From contig NZ_CAKRAH010000089.1 in assembly GCF_934294775.1 (NCBI RefSeq), positions 1 to 6,181 of the forward strand: DNA of 6,181 nt, in the 5' to 3' direction. The position numbers were made by a program, and so were the translations under genes. This DNA is from an uncultured Dorea sp. GTDB lineage: Bacteria > Bacillota > Clostridia > Lachnospirales > Lachnospiraceae. Positions 1 through 5,920 of the stretch are shown piece after piece (position 1 is the stretch's first letter; every line of letters begins with the position of its first letter). Under the pieces are notes generated by a model. The model was not told the DNA's origin, made no database searches, and was given only the letters and a program-made list of their open reading frames with translations.

Positions 1-935
1 GTGTGCAGGATTCCGTAGAGGTGGCCTGTGTCTTCCATGATTTTGTTCATTAGTTTTGTTCCATAGCCCTGGTTTCGGTGGGCTTCTGCTATGACTACGT
101 CCATTAGATAGAAGGTTGTGGTGTGGTCTGTCAGAACTCTTGCGAAGCCGATCTGGATGTCCCGGGTGTCTGTTTTCAAGAACAGGCCGTATGGGCAGGA
201 GTGTTCCATGGAGGTTATTATCTTGGATTCCGGTCTTTCTTTTGCCCAGTCTGTGCTGTGCAATAGTTTTACTACGTCTGACTGGTTCATGTTTTCTATG
301 CCTTTTCTTATGTAGTAAGATTTATCCTGTTCGCCTTCTTTTCCGCTTTTTTCCTGCTCTCTTTTTGCTTGTTCAATCTTATCTTTTGAATCTTGTTCTA
401 TTACTTTCCGAAGGTTTTTCAGATAACCTGAGCATTCGCTTTCTTTTTGTCCGTAGGTCATCTGAAGTTTATATTCTAACGGAAGCCATGTCTCTATGTC
501 TGCTTCATTATGCTGGATCAAGGCTTCCATCTTATCCAGGGCATGGACAATCTTTGCTTCCGTTGTCTCAGCCGCTTCTAGTTCTTCGAACAGACCATCT
601 AATTCTTTTTGTTCTTTTTCCGGGAGCATTGCTGTTACCTGGCTGATTGCATTTCCTTCTGTTTTCCGGTCATCGTCTGTCTTAACGAATGCCGGGATAT
701 CTCCTGTGACTGCTTCTCCCAGATCGTGGAACAGACACATTGTTATCACTTTGTCCATATCACATTCCGGGAATTCTTCTTTTAATTCTTCTTTTACAAG
801 CCATGCAAACACGCAGAGACGGTAAGTATGTTCTGCCACGCTTTCCCGTCTCTCATTAGTTGTTCTTGAATGGCGCATATTCCATTTCAGGCGTTCTGCC
901 ACACCCATAAAATTAAGTAATGTTCTTGGTTCCAT
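1..935 (-). CDS. HD-domain 5'-nucleotidase fused to GNAT acetyltransferase (partial, C-terminus off window)
   Basis: The frame is open from the ATG at 935 to the window edge with no stop, giving at least 311 residues. Residues 1-170 resemble the YfbR/HDDC2 HD family, metal-dependent phosphohydrolases that dephosphorylate (deoxy)nucleoside monophosphates. They show W18, VAEH (H36), FHDLGEAVTGDIP (H70, D71, E74, D79) and ALDKMEA (D134), which is the full H...HD...D metal set. Residues about 171-206 form a highly charged K/E/Q linker. From about 207 a GNAT acetyltransferase domain follows, with IGFARVLTD, a FYLMDVVIAEAHR strand and the acetyl-CoA loop RNQGYG (287-292). Stand-alone YfbR-type proteins end near 200 residues, so the fusion is unusual. 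A GGTGG ribosome site overlaps the patatin stop codon and lies 5 bases before the ATG, so the two genes are probably co-transcribed and coupled. The activities are inferred from motifs; the nucleotide and acetyl acceptor substrates are unknown. Confidence 0.85.
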   Translation of the reverse strand, partial: MEPRTLLNFMGVAERLKWNMRHSRTTNERRESVAEHTYRLCVFAWLVKEELKEEFPECDMDKVITMCLFHDLGEAVTGDIPAFVKTDDDRKTEGNAISQVTAMLPEKEQKELDGLFEELEAAETTEAKIVHALDKMEALIQHNEADIETWLPLEYKLQMTYGQKESECSGYLKNLRKVIEQDSKDKIEQAKREQEKSGKEGEQDKSYYIRKGIENMNQSDVVKLLHSTDWAKERPESKIITSMEHSCPYGLFLKTDTRDIQIGFARVLTDHTTTFYLMDVVIAEAHRNQGYGTKLMNKIMEDTGHLYGILH

Positions 936-944
936 TCTGTCCAC

Positions 945-1802
945 CTACTCATTCAGATATTCGAGTAATCCCTGATATTCTTTCTTCATCAGTCTTTGTC
1001 CATGCATGTAAAAATGCTGCAGCTTGTCATAATCTTTTTCCATACGTGATACAGTCGGAATCAGCGGACGGATTACGAAGATCCTTCCTTCTTCTTCTAA
1101 TTTCTCGATCAGTTTCATCTGCTTGTTGTATACTGCATTTCTGGACATGATCGTCTTCACCAGGTTTGGATACTTTTTATAGGCTCTCTTATAAAGCTGT
1201 TCGGTTGCTTTTACCGGACGTTTTTTTCTGTAACCTGGATTTCTGGTCAGAACTACTACAATCTTTTCATTACCTTTTTCCAGTGCATACTCAACCGGGA
1301 TGGAATCTGCCAGTCCACCATCCAGATAAGGGATTCCGTCTACATTTGCGATTGGTGCTGCCAGTGGCATACTGCTCGATGCACGGCAGATCTTCATAAG
1401 TCTCTCCGGATCTTTCTCTTCTGTCAGATACTCTGCACCACCGGTTATGCAATTCGTTACGACCAGTTCACATTCCATCTCTGATGCAAAATATGTCTCG
1501 AAGTCAAATGGATAGATTTCATTTGGAAATTTGTCAAACAGCATATCCATATCCATCAATGCCTTTTCTTTTAATGATTTCTTTAATCCATACACATAAT
1601 CATACTCTTTCTCACGGTGGATCACGCATTCACGGCTCCGCCCAGCCTGTTTGGATACGTAATCAACTGCATTACATGCACCGGCCGATACACCGATTAC
1701 ATTTGACATATACAAATCCTTTTCCATAAGATAATCCAGAACTCCGGATGTAAATACCCCGCGGTTTGCGCCGCCTTCCAGTACCAATGTTGCTTTTACC
1801 AT
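945..1802 (-). CDS. Patatin-like phospholipase, YjjU type
   Basis: A 285-residue predicted cytosolic lipid acyl hydrolase of the bacterial patatin family. It has the glycine-rich oxyanion loop near the N-terminus (LEGGANRGVFTSGVL, residues 8-22), the nucleophile elbow GVSAG with Ser39, and the catalytic Asp in LDGGLADSIP (Asp161), which together form the Ser-Asp dyad. The segment MKICRASSSMPLAAP (136-150) is also typical. The C-terminal 100 or so residues, rich in Lys and Tyr, match the extra domain seen in the YjjU-like subgroup, so length and layout are complete. No signal peptide or membrane segment is visible. The ATG at 1802 has an AGAGAGG ribosome site 8 bases upstream, and the protein begins with the expected MVKATLVLEGG. 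It is the first gene of a unit that continues into the HD-GNAT gene after 9 bases. The family is clear; the substrate cannot be told from sequence. Confidence 0.92.
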   Translation of the reverse strand: MVKATLVLEGGANRGVFTSGVLDYLMEKDLYMSNVIGVSAGACNAVDYVSKQAGRSRECVIHREKEYDYVYGLKKSLKEKALMDMDMLFDKFPNEIYPFDFETYFASEMECELVVTNCITGGAEYLTEEKDPERLMKICRASSSMPLAAPIANVDGIPYLDGGLADSIPVEYALEKGNEKIVVVLTRNPGYRKKRPVKATEQLYKRAYKKYPNLVKTIMSRNAVYNKQMKLIEKLEEEGRIFVIRPLIPTVSRMEKDYDKLQHFYMHGQRLMKKEYQGLLEYLNE

Positions 1803-1940
1803 AAGTCTTACCTCTCTTTGTCTTGTTTGTTCTAAATTTCTTTTTTCATCCTCTGATGATACGGATTATTCGTTACTGCTCACATACAAAAATTTTCCTG
1901 AACTCAAAATTCATATAGCGCAGCACATAATACTGTTATT

Positions 1941-1946
1941 ATTATA
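1941..1946 (-). promoter_or_regulatory. Possible -10 element for the patatin/HD-GNAT unit
   Basis: On the minus strand this reads TATAAT, a perfect -10 hexamer within TATATAATAATAAC. No good -35 hexamer is present 16-18 bases upstream: that stretch is a run of A and G. The assignment rests on the -10 match and its position ahead of the gene. Confidence 0.3.
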
Positions 1947-1990
1947 TACCTTTTTCCCCCTTTTTCATAGAAGGAAAAAAGGAACTTCCC

Positions 1991-2019
1991 TTGCTATTTT
2001 CCCTTATCTCTGGTACTAT
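1991..2019 (+). promoter_or_regulatory. Candidate promoter for the ABC-F gene
   Basis: The -35 hexamer is TTGCTA (1991-1996). After an exact 17-base spacer comes the -10 hexamer TACTAT (2014-2019), preceded by TGG, which forms a TGn extended -10. Each hexamer matches 4 of 6 consensus positions. The predicted transcription start near 2026 would give a leader of about 120 nt. Confidence 0.5.
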
Positions 2020-2032
2020 ATGCTAGAGTGTG

Positions 2033-2055
2033 TCTGCAAAATACCTTTTTGCAGA
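2033..2055 (+). promoter_or_regulatory. Leader hairpin 1 upstream of ABC-F
   Basis: A perfect 9-bp inverted repeat, TCTGCAAAA (2033-2041) and TTTTGCAGA (2047-2055), with a 5-base loop, near the predicted 5' end of the ABC-F transcript. No U-tract follows it, so it is not a simple terminator. It ends two bases before the upstream ORF start. A second, smaller hairpin (GCGTC at 2082-2086 with GACGC at 2096-2100) lies further down the leader. Confidence 0.5.
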
Positions 2056-2056
2056 A

Positions 2057-2140
2057 ATGATTTTCAGGCATGCTCCACTTAGCGTCTGCAATCCGGACGC
2101 ATCACTATCAACGAAGATTCAAACGACAAGGAGAATATAA
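2057..2140 (+). CDS. Candidate leader peptide (uORF) ahead of ABC-F
   Basis: An ATG at 2057 opens 27 codons ending at TAA 2138-2140, 6 bases before the ABC-F ATG. The peptide starts MIFRHAPLSV and ends in a basic TTRRI; it has no recognised motif. The Shine-Dalgarno sequence of the ABC-F gene (2128-2133) lies inside its last codons, so translation of this ORF would cover or reopen that site. The uORF has no convincing ribosome site of its own. Some antibiotic-responsive ABC-F genes are controlled by leader peptides, but this protein is not of a known resistance subfamily, so the role is inference, and chance occurrence is possible. Confidence 0.3.
   Translation: MIFRHAPLSVCNPDASLSTKIQTTRRI
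2128..2133 (+). promoter_or_regulatory. ABC-F ribosome binding site with long spacing
   Basis: AAGGAG, with 13 bases between it and the ATG at 2147. This is longer than the usual 6-9. No closer purine-rich site and no better in-frame start exist, and the protein start MISTSNVTLRVG fits the family, so the ATG at 2147 is kept. Confidence 0.6.
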
Positions 2141-2146
2141 ACCAAT

Positions 2147-3778
2147 ATGATTAGTACAAGTAATGTAACATTACGGGTTGGTAAAAAAGCCCTGTTCGAA
2201 GATGTTAATATTAAATTCACAGAAGGAAACTGTTACGGTCTCATCGGTGCCAACGGTGCCGGAAAATCTACTTTCTTAAAGATCCTTTCCGGACAGCTTG
2301 AACCTACAAACGGTGAAGTTATCATCACACCAGGCGAGCGTCTTTCTTTCCTGCAGCAGGATCATTTTAAATATGATGAATATCCGGTTCTGGATACTGT
2401 TATGATGGGAAATGCAAGACTTTATGAGATCATGAAGGAAAAAGAAGCCATCTATGCAAAAGAAGATTTTACAGATGAAGATGGTATGAAAGCCAGCGAG
2501 CTGGAAGGTGAATTCGCAGCCATGAACGGATGGGAAGCAGAATCTGATGCTGCCACACTGTTAAATGGTCTTGGAATCCCTGTCGAGATGCACTATGAGA
2601 TGATGAAAAACTTAAATGGTCCTGAAAAGGTTAAGGTCCTGCTTGCACAGGCTCTTTTTGGTAATCCAGACATCCTGCTTCTCGACGAGCCTACCAACCA
2701 CTTGGATCTTGATGCGATTGCATGGCTGGAAGAATTCCTGATCAACTTTGATAATACTGTCATTGTTGTATCCCATGACCGTTATTTCCTGAACAAGGTC
2801 TGCACACAGATCGCAGATATTGACTATGGTAAGATCAAGCTTTATGCCGGTAACTATGACTTCTGGTATGAATCAAGCCAGCTCCTGATCCGTCAGATGA
2901 AGGAAGCGAATAAGAAAAAAGAAGAAAAGATCAAAGAATTACAGGAATTCATTTCCAGATTCAGCGCCAATGCTTCTAAGTCTAAGCAGGCTACTTCAAG
3001 AAAACGTGCCCTGGAAAAGATCCAGCTTGATGACATCCAGCCATCCAGCCGTAAATATCCTTACATCGACTTCCGTCCAAACCGTGAAATCGGTAACGAA
3101 GTTCTGACTGTAGAAGGATTGAGTAAAACCATCGACGGAGAAAAGGTTCTGGATAACATTTCCTTTACCCTGAACCATGATGACAAGGTTGCATTCGTTG
3201 GAAGCAATGAGCTTGCCAAGACAACTCTCTTCCAGATTCTTGCAGGAGAGATGGAACCAGATGAAGGTACTTACAAATGGGGCATCACCACAAGCCAGGC
3301 TTACTTCCCACTTGACAGTGGAAGCGAATTCGACAACGATTACAGTATCGTAGACTGGCTGACACAGTATTCTGAAGAAAAGGATGCAACTTATGTACGT
3401 GGTTTCCTTGGACGTATGCTGTTCTCCGGTGATGACGGTGTGAAGAAGGTACGTGTTCTTTCCGGAGGTGAAAAGGTGCGTTGTCTGTTATCTAAGATGA
3501 TGATCAGCGGTGCGAATGTCCTGATCCTCGACGAACCTACCAACCACCTGGATATGGAAAGTATCACCGCACTGAACAACGGTATGACAAAATTCCCTGG
3601 TGTACTTCTCTTCTCTTCCAGAGACCACCAGATCGTTCAGACAACTGCTAACCGTATTATGGAGATTGTTCCAGGCGGTAAACTGATTGATAAGATTACA
3701 ACTTATGATGAATATCTTGAAAGTGATGAGATGGCTCGTAAGAGACAGACTTATACAGTTCAGGAGGAAGATAACTAA
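2147..3778 (+). CDS. ABC-F family ATPase, YkpA/YbiT type
   Basis: A 543-residue soluble protein with two ATP-binding cassettes joined by a charged linker and no membrane segment. This is the ABC-F layout of proteins that act at the ribosomal E site. NBD1 has Walker A GANGAGKST (34-42), signature LNGPEK (156-161), Walker B ILLLDEPTNHLD (176-187) and switch His210 (VSHDR). The linker, about 240-300, is helical and rich in Lys and Glu, as in the tRNA-contacting arm. NBD2 has an altered Walker A, GSNELAKTT (352-360), an intact signature LSGGEK (438-443), Walker B VLILDEPTNHLD (458-469) and, in place of the switch His, Arg492 (SSRDH). One composite ATP site is therefore canonical and the other degenerate. 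The gene stands alone between its own promoter and a downstream hairpin. The family is clear; whether it works in translation rescue, stress or drug tolerance is not known from sequence. Confidence 0.93.
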   Translation: MISTSNVTLRVGKKALFEDVNIKFTEGNCYGLIGANGAGKSTFLKILSGQLEPTNGEVIITPGERLSFLQQDHFKYDEYPVLDTVMMGNARLYEIMKEKEAIYAKEDFTDEDGMKASELEGEFAAMNGWEAESDAATLLNGLGIPVEMHYEMMKNLNGPEKVKVLLAQALFGNPDILLLDEPTNHLDLDAIAWLEEFLINFDNTVIVVSHDRYFLNKVCTQIADIDYGKIKLYAGNYDFWYESSQLLIRQMKEANKKKEEKIKELQEFISRFSANASKSKQATSRKRALEKIQLDDIQPSSRKYPYIDFRPNREIGNEVLTVEGLSKTIDGEKVLDNISFTLNHDDKVAFVGSNELAKTTLFQILAGEMEPDEGTYKWGITTSQAYFPLDSGSEFDNDYSIVDWLTQYSEEKDATYVRGFLGRMLFSGDDGVKKVRVLSGGEKVRCLLSKMMISGANVLILDEPTNHLDMESITALNNGMTKFPGVLLFSSRDHQIVQTTANRIMEIVPGGKLIDKITTYDEYLESDEMARKRQTYTVQEEDN

Positions 3779-3812
3779 ATTGATGTTTAATACATTAATT
3801 TGGGTTGGATTT

Positions 3813-3908
3813 CCGGTCCTTGCGTATGCCTTGGTATAAGGGCTGGTATCCTGTTTGCATCGTGACATCTAGCAGCAAATAGGATACCAGCTCTTTCTCA
3901 TGGACCGG
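3813..3908. repeat. Outer inverted repeat around the terminator hairpin
   Basis: CCGGTCC (3813-3819) and GGACCGG (3902-3908) are perfect inverted repeats that enclose the 17-bp hairpin almost symmetrically, making a nested 96-base structure between the convergent genes. No target-site duplication or transposase is visible. Confidence 0.45.
3842..3891 (+). terminator. Probable ABC-F terminator hairpin
   Basis: A 17-bp stem, GCTGGTATCCTGTTTGC (3842-3858) with GCAAATAGGATACCAGC (3875-3891), a 16-base loop, and a moderately U-rich tail TCTTTCTC. The single non-Watson-Crick position is G-U in plus-strand RNA but A-C in minus-strand RNA, which favours function in the ABC-F transcript. It could also slow transcription arriving from the convergent minus-strand unit. 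Confidence 0.65.
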
Positions 3909-3930
3909 GAGACCACAATGAAATAGTGTA

Positions 3931-4458
3931 TTAAACAGCTTTTTTCACCCGATCATGCAATCTGTAATATACCTGATCGAATTCTTTATGCCGTCCATCT
4001 CCTTTTGTTGTCGAGATAACCGCATGTCTTGTTCCGTCTGGTTCTGTAAGAAAGAGGGTTTTCTTAATGTCTCCCTGTTTTCCTACTTCTACTTTTGCCA
4101 TCTGATTCAGATCATAGACGTGCACGTCTGCGTCGACAACTACAACATAATCTTTCGCCACGATCAGCTGCTCGTCTTTTAATTCCAATGTATCCGGTGC
4201 TGCGAGCTGGCGGAAGAATTCTTCCTTGTCTTTGATTCTGTTTAATTTATTCTTGAATTCTTTTCTGCCTTTCATATTTAGCACTGCATAAGCGATTGCA
4301 ATGACTCCCAGAATTGCTGCAAGCTTGATATTGTTAAAAGAACAGATCAGTGCCACACACAATAAACTGATCCATACGATCATCCCTGTTTGTAAGGATT
4401 TGATTCTTTTTGCGGCCAGATCAGCATATTTCTGCTGTCCTGCTGTTTCAATTGCCAT
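3931..4458 (-). CDS. Small two-helix membrane protein of unknown function
   Basis: A 175-residue protein of no family I recognise. Residues 1-23 are hydrophilic, and two hydrophobic helices follow (about 25-41 and 44-61) with a very short turn, then a basic stretch KGRKEFKNKLNRIK (63-76). The remaining 100 residues are soluble and look beta-rich, with alternating segments LELKDEQLIVAKDYVVVVD, VHVYD, AKVEV and KTLFLTE, ending in a helix. A hairpin anchor followed by a beta-rich domain recalls YcxB-like or PH-like bacterial membrane proteins; this is only a resemblance in layout. By the positive-inside rule both ends would face the cytoplasm. The ATG at 4458 has GGAGG 7 bases upstream. It lies 18 bases after the phosphatase stop, so the two genes are very likely co-transcribed. 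Confidence 0.8.
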   Translation of the reverse strand: MAIETAGQQKYADLAAKRIKSLQTGMIVWISLLCVALICSFNNIKLAAILGVIAIAYAVLNMKGRKEFKNKLNRIKDKEEFFRQLAAPDTLELKDEQLIVAKDYVVVVDADVHVYDLNQMAKVEVGKQGDIKKTLFLTEPDGTRHAVISTTKGDGRHKEFDQVYYRLHDRVKKAV

Positions 4459-4476
4459 CTTTTTTCCTCCATTTCT

Positions 4477-5115
4477 CTACTTATCTGCCCATGGTCTTAC
4501 TGCTTCTTCATAATATGTAACATTTTCAGACAGAATCTTTGCCTCACCATCTTTGATCTCCACCTCTGTTACACCGCAGTTGCTATGCACTCCGATCCCC
4601 CAATATTGCTCCAGCGGTTCTTTGCGGATATTATTGAGAATTCCTGCCAGTGCTGCTCCATGTGTTGTGATCAATACATTGTCATACAAGTCTTCGCCCT
4701 TCTTCTTCAGTGCTTCTAAGAATTCTCCGGTTCTTTTCTTTACATCTGCAAATGACTCGCCATCTTTTCCTGGTACGTAGCCTGCCGGATCATTAAAAAA
4801 CTTATGGAACCCTTCCGGCAGTTCCCAGTTATCTCTTGCACAACATTTTCCCTCATATTCACCAAACGCCATTTCCCCAATTCTGGCATCCTTGATGATC
4901 GGGATATCTCTTCCATCTAAGATAATCCGCGCGGTCTCATGCGCTCTTGATAATGGACTTGAAACACACAGATCAAACGGTACGTCTCTAAGCCCTTCTG
5001 CAGTCTCTTTTGCGAGATGCTTTCCAAACTGATTCAACGGGATGTCTACCTGTCCCTGAATCCGTTTTGCCTTATTCCAGTCCGTCTCACCGTGTCTTAC
5101 CAAATATAATTTCAT
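4477..5115 (-). CDS. Histidine phosphatase family protein (phosphoglycerate-mutase-like)
   Basis: A 212-residue cytosolic protein of the branch-1 histidine phosphatase superfamily, which includes cofactor-dependent phosphoglycerate mutase, CobC and broad phosphatases. The phosphate pocket is complete: R7-H8-G9 in LVRHGETDWN, with His8 the phosphorylated residue, R57 in SSPLSRAHETA, E81 in IGEMAFGEYEG, and His152 in ITTHGAALAG. The length is that of phosphatase members rather than the longer dPGM enzymes, so a small-molecule phosphatase is more likely than a glycolytic mutase; the substrate is unknown. The start at 5115 was chosen because the family begins exactly at MKLYLVRHGE and because an AAGGAGG site (5127-5133) lies just upstream. 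The frame stays open to 5301, but those extra residues have no family match. It is first in a unit with the small membrane protein. Confidence 0.92.
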   Translation of the reverse strand: MKLYLVRHGETDWNKAKRIQGQVDIPLNQFGKHLAKETAEGLRDVPFDLCVSSPLSRAHETARIILDGRDIPIIKDARIGEMAFGEYEGKCCARDNWELPEGFHKFFNDPAGYVPGKDGESFADVKKRTGEFLEALKKKGEDLYDNVLITTHGAALAGILNNIRKEPLEQYWGIGVHSNCGVTEVEIKDGEAKILSENVTYYEEAVRPWADK

Positions 5116-5345
5116 TATCCTGTCTTCCTCCTTAACACCCATATGTACTCTGAAGCGCGTATAAAACATTCCCGGAATCTTTTCATACATATTCCTAAGA
5201 GCATGTCCTAAAAATGCTCCAGAATACATCCTTCTCCATAAATAACTTTTGACGGCAGAACCTCTGCAATCATTCCTTTTTATTGCCGGTTCCAGAGTCA
5301 CTTTTTTGCTTTGTTTTTTTTCTGATACATTGGCAATATGGAATT
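5116..5345 (-). other. Long leader of the phosphatase operon
   Basis: About 230 nt separate the predicted start of transcription from the phosphatase ATG. The stretch contains a hairpin (GAGCAT 5199-5204 with ATGCTC 5214-5219), a 10-codon ORF starting at ATG on the minus strand near 5328 and rich in Lys, and an open frame in phase with the phosphatase from a GTG at 5301. I see no T-box core and no riboswitch class I recognise. On the plus strand nothing coding is apparent. The leader may be a plain untranslated region or an uncharacterised control element. Confidence 0.4.
5127..5133 (-). promoter_or_regulatory. Ribosome binding site fixing the phosphatase start
   Basis: On the minus strand this reads AAGGAGG, 11 bases before the ATG at 5115. 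It lies downstream of the other in-frame start candidates (5142 and 5301), so those cannot use it. Confidence 0.7.
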
Positions 5346-5351
5346 TAGTAT

Positions 5352-5380
5352 ATCATATCTTCTCATCTTTTTATAGTCAA
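5352..5380 (-). promoter_or_regulatory. Promoter of the phosphatase / membrane protein operon
   Basis: On the minus strand, -35 TTGACT (5380-5375), an exact 17-base spacer, and -10 TATGAT (5357-5352). Each hexamer matches 5 of 6 consensus positions. Predicted transcription start is near 5345. The -35 overlaps the luxS -35 on the other strand. Confidence 0.65.
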
Positions 5381-5402
5381 ATTCTGACGAAAATGCTATA
5401 AT
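5374..5402 (+). promoter_or_regulatory. luxS promoter
   Basis: -35 TAGTCA (5374-5379; 4 of 6), 17-base spacer, and a perfect -10 TATAAT (5397-5402) preceded by TGC, which forms an extended -10. Transcription would start near 5409, giving a leader of about 32 nt with no room for a riboswitch. Confidence 0.7.
5376..5388. promoter_or_regulatory. Near-palindrome over the shared -35 region (candidate operator)
   Basis: GTCAAATTCTGAC is a 13-base dyad with 5 of 6 pairs matching around a central T. It covers most of both divergent -35 hexamers and part of the luxS spacer, so a dimeric regulator bound here could affect both promoters. No regulator gene is present nearby. Short dyads of this size also occur by chance. 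Confidence 0.3.
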
Positions 5403-5440
5403 AATTTCGAATATTTTTTTAAAGAAGAGGTGTCGCAATT

Positions 5441-5920
5441 ATGGAAAAAATTGCAAGTTTTACAGTAGATCACCTGCGTCTCGTTCCAGGTGTATATGTA
5501 TCCCGTGTAGATCAAGTAGCCGGCAATCCGATCACTACGTTTGATCTTCGCATGACCAGCCCGAATGATGAACCTGTCATGAACACAGCCGAGGTTCACA
5601 CCATTGAGCATCTTGCTGCAACATTCCTACGTAATCATGCAGAATATGCAGATAAGACAATCTATTTCGGACCTATGGGATGCCGTACCGGATTTTACCT
5701 GATCCTTGCCGGAAGCTATGAATCCAGGGACATCATCCCTTTATTAAAGGAAATGTATACCTTTATGGCCAACTTCGAAGGAGACGTTCCAGGCGCTTCT
5801 GCAAAGGACTGTGGCAACTATCTGGATATGAACCTTCCGATGGCAAAATATCTTTCTAAAAAGTATCTTACAGAGGTACTTGAGAACATTACAGATGCGC
5901 AGTTAAATTATCCTGCATAG
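5441..5920 (+). CDS. luxS: S-ribosylhomocysteine lyase LuxS
   Basis: A 159-residue cytosolic metalloenzyme that cleaves S-ribosylhomocysteine to homocysteine and DPD, the precursor of the AI-2 signal, in the activated methyl cycle. The metal ligands His53 and His57 (HTIEH) and Cys124 (AKDCGNY) are present, with the catalytic Glu56 and Cys81 (GPMGCRTGFYL). The family N-terminus (SFTVDHLRLVPGVYVSR) and FDLRM are also intact. Length is normal for the family and no lesion is seen. The ATG has an AGAGGTG ribosome site 8 bases upstream. The gene appears monocistronic, with its own promoter and a strong terminator. No nucleosidase (Pfs), metabolic partner gene or AI-2 receptor/transport gene is in the window. 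Confidence 0.97.
   Translation: MEKIASFTVDHLRLVPGVYVSRVDQVAGNPITTFDLRMTSPNDEPVMNTAEVHTIEHLAATFLRNHAEYADKTIYFGPMGCRTGFYLILAGSYESRDIIPLLKEMYTFMANFEGDVPGASAKDCGNYLDMNLPMAKYLSKKYLTEVLENITDAQLNYPA

Larger units (their letters stand above)
1803..2026. other. Divergent intergenic region, patatin side
   Basis: No plausible gene was found here on either strand. The region is AT-rich. It contains a possible minus-strand TATAAT at 1941-1946, which would give the patatin gene a leader of about 130 nt, and a pyrimidine/purine block at 1949-1982 in which CCTTTTT can pair with AAAAAGG. The latter precedes the plus-strand promoter and has no assigned role. Confidence 0.5.

Noticed and set aside
116..825. 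Plus-strand open frames opposite the HD-GNAT gene
   Set aside because: They lie antisense to a frame with complete HD and GNAT motifs, show no domain features, and have no ribosome sites.
2033..2055. Transcription attenuator in the ABC-F leader
   Set aside because: The 9-bp hairpin is not followed by a U-tract, so it cannot act as a simple intrinsic terminator.
3488..3868. Minus-strand 126-codon frame over the ABC-F 3' end
   Set aside because: It is antisense to the conserved NBD2 signature and Walker B, has no ribosome site, and starts inside the terminator hairpin.
3813..3908. Miniature transposable element
   Set aside because: The outer 7-bp repeats lack flanking direct repeats and no second copy is in the window; kept only as an inverted repeat.
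5116..5301. N-terminal extension of the phosphatase from the GTG at 5301
   Set aside because: The family starts at MKLYLVRHGE, the strong ribosome site at 5127-5133 serves only the ATG at 5115, and the added residues resemble no domain.
5116..5345. T-box leader ahead of the phosphatase
   Set aside because: No T-box core sequence or terminator/antiterminator pair is visible.
5403..5440. SAM or SAH riboswitch ahead of luxS
   Set aside because: The predicted leader is only about 32 nt and is AT-rich, too short for a known aptamer.
5396..5611. Minus-strand 71-codon frame across the luxS start
   Set aside because: It is antisense to the conserved LuxS N-terminus and reads through the luxS promoter; no supporting features.
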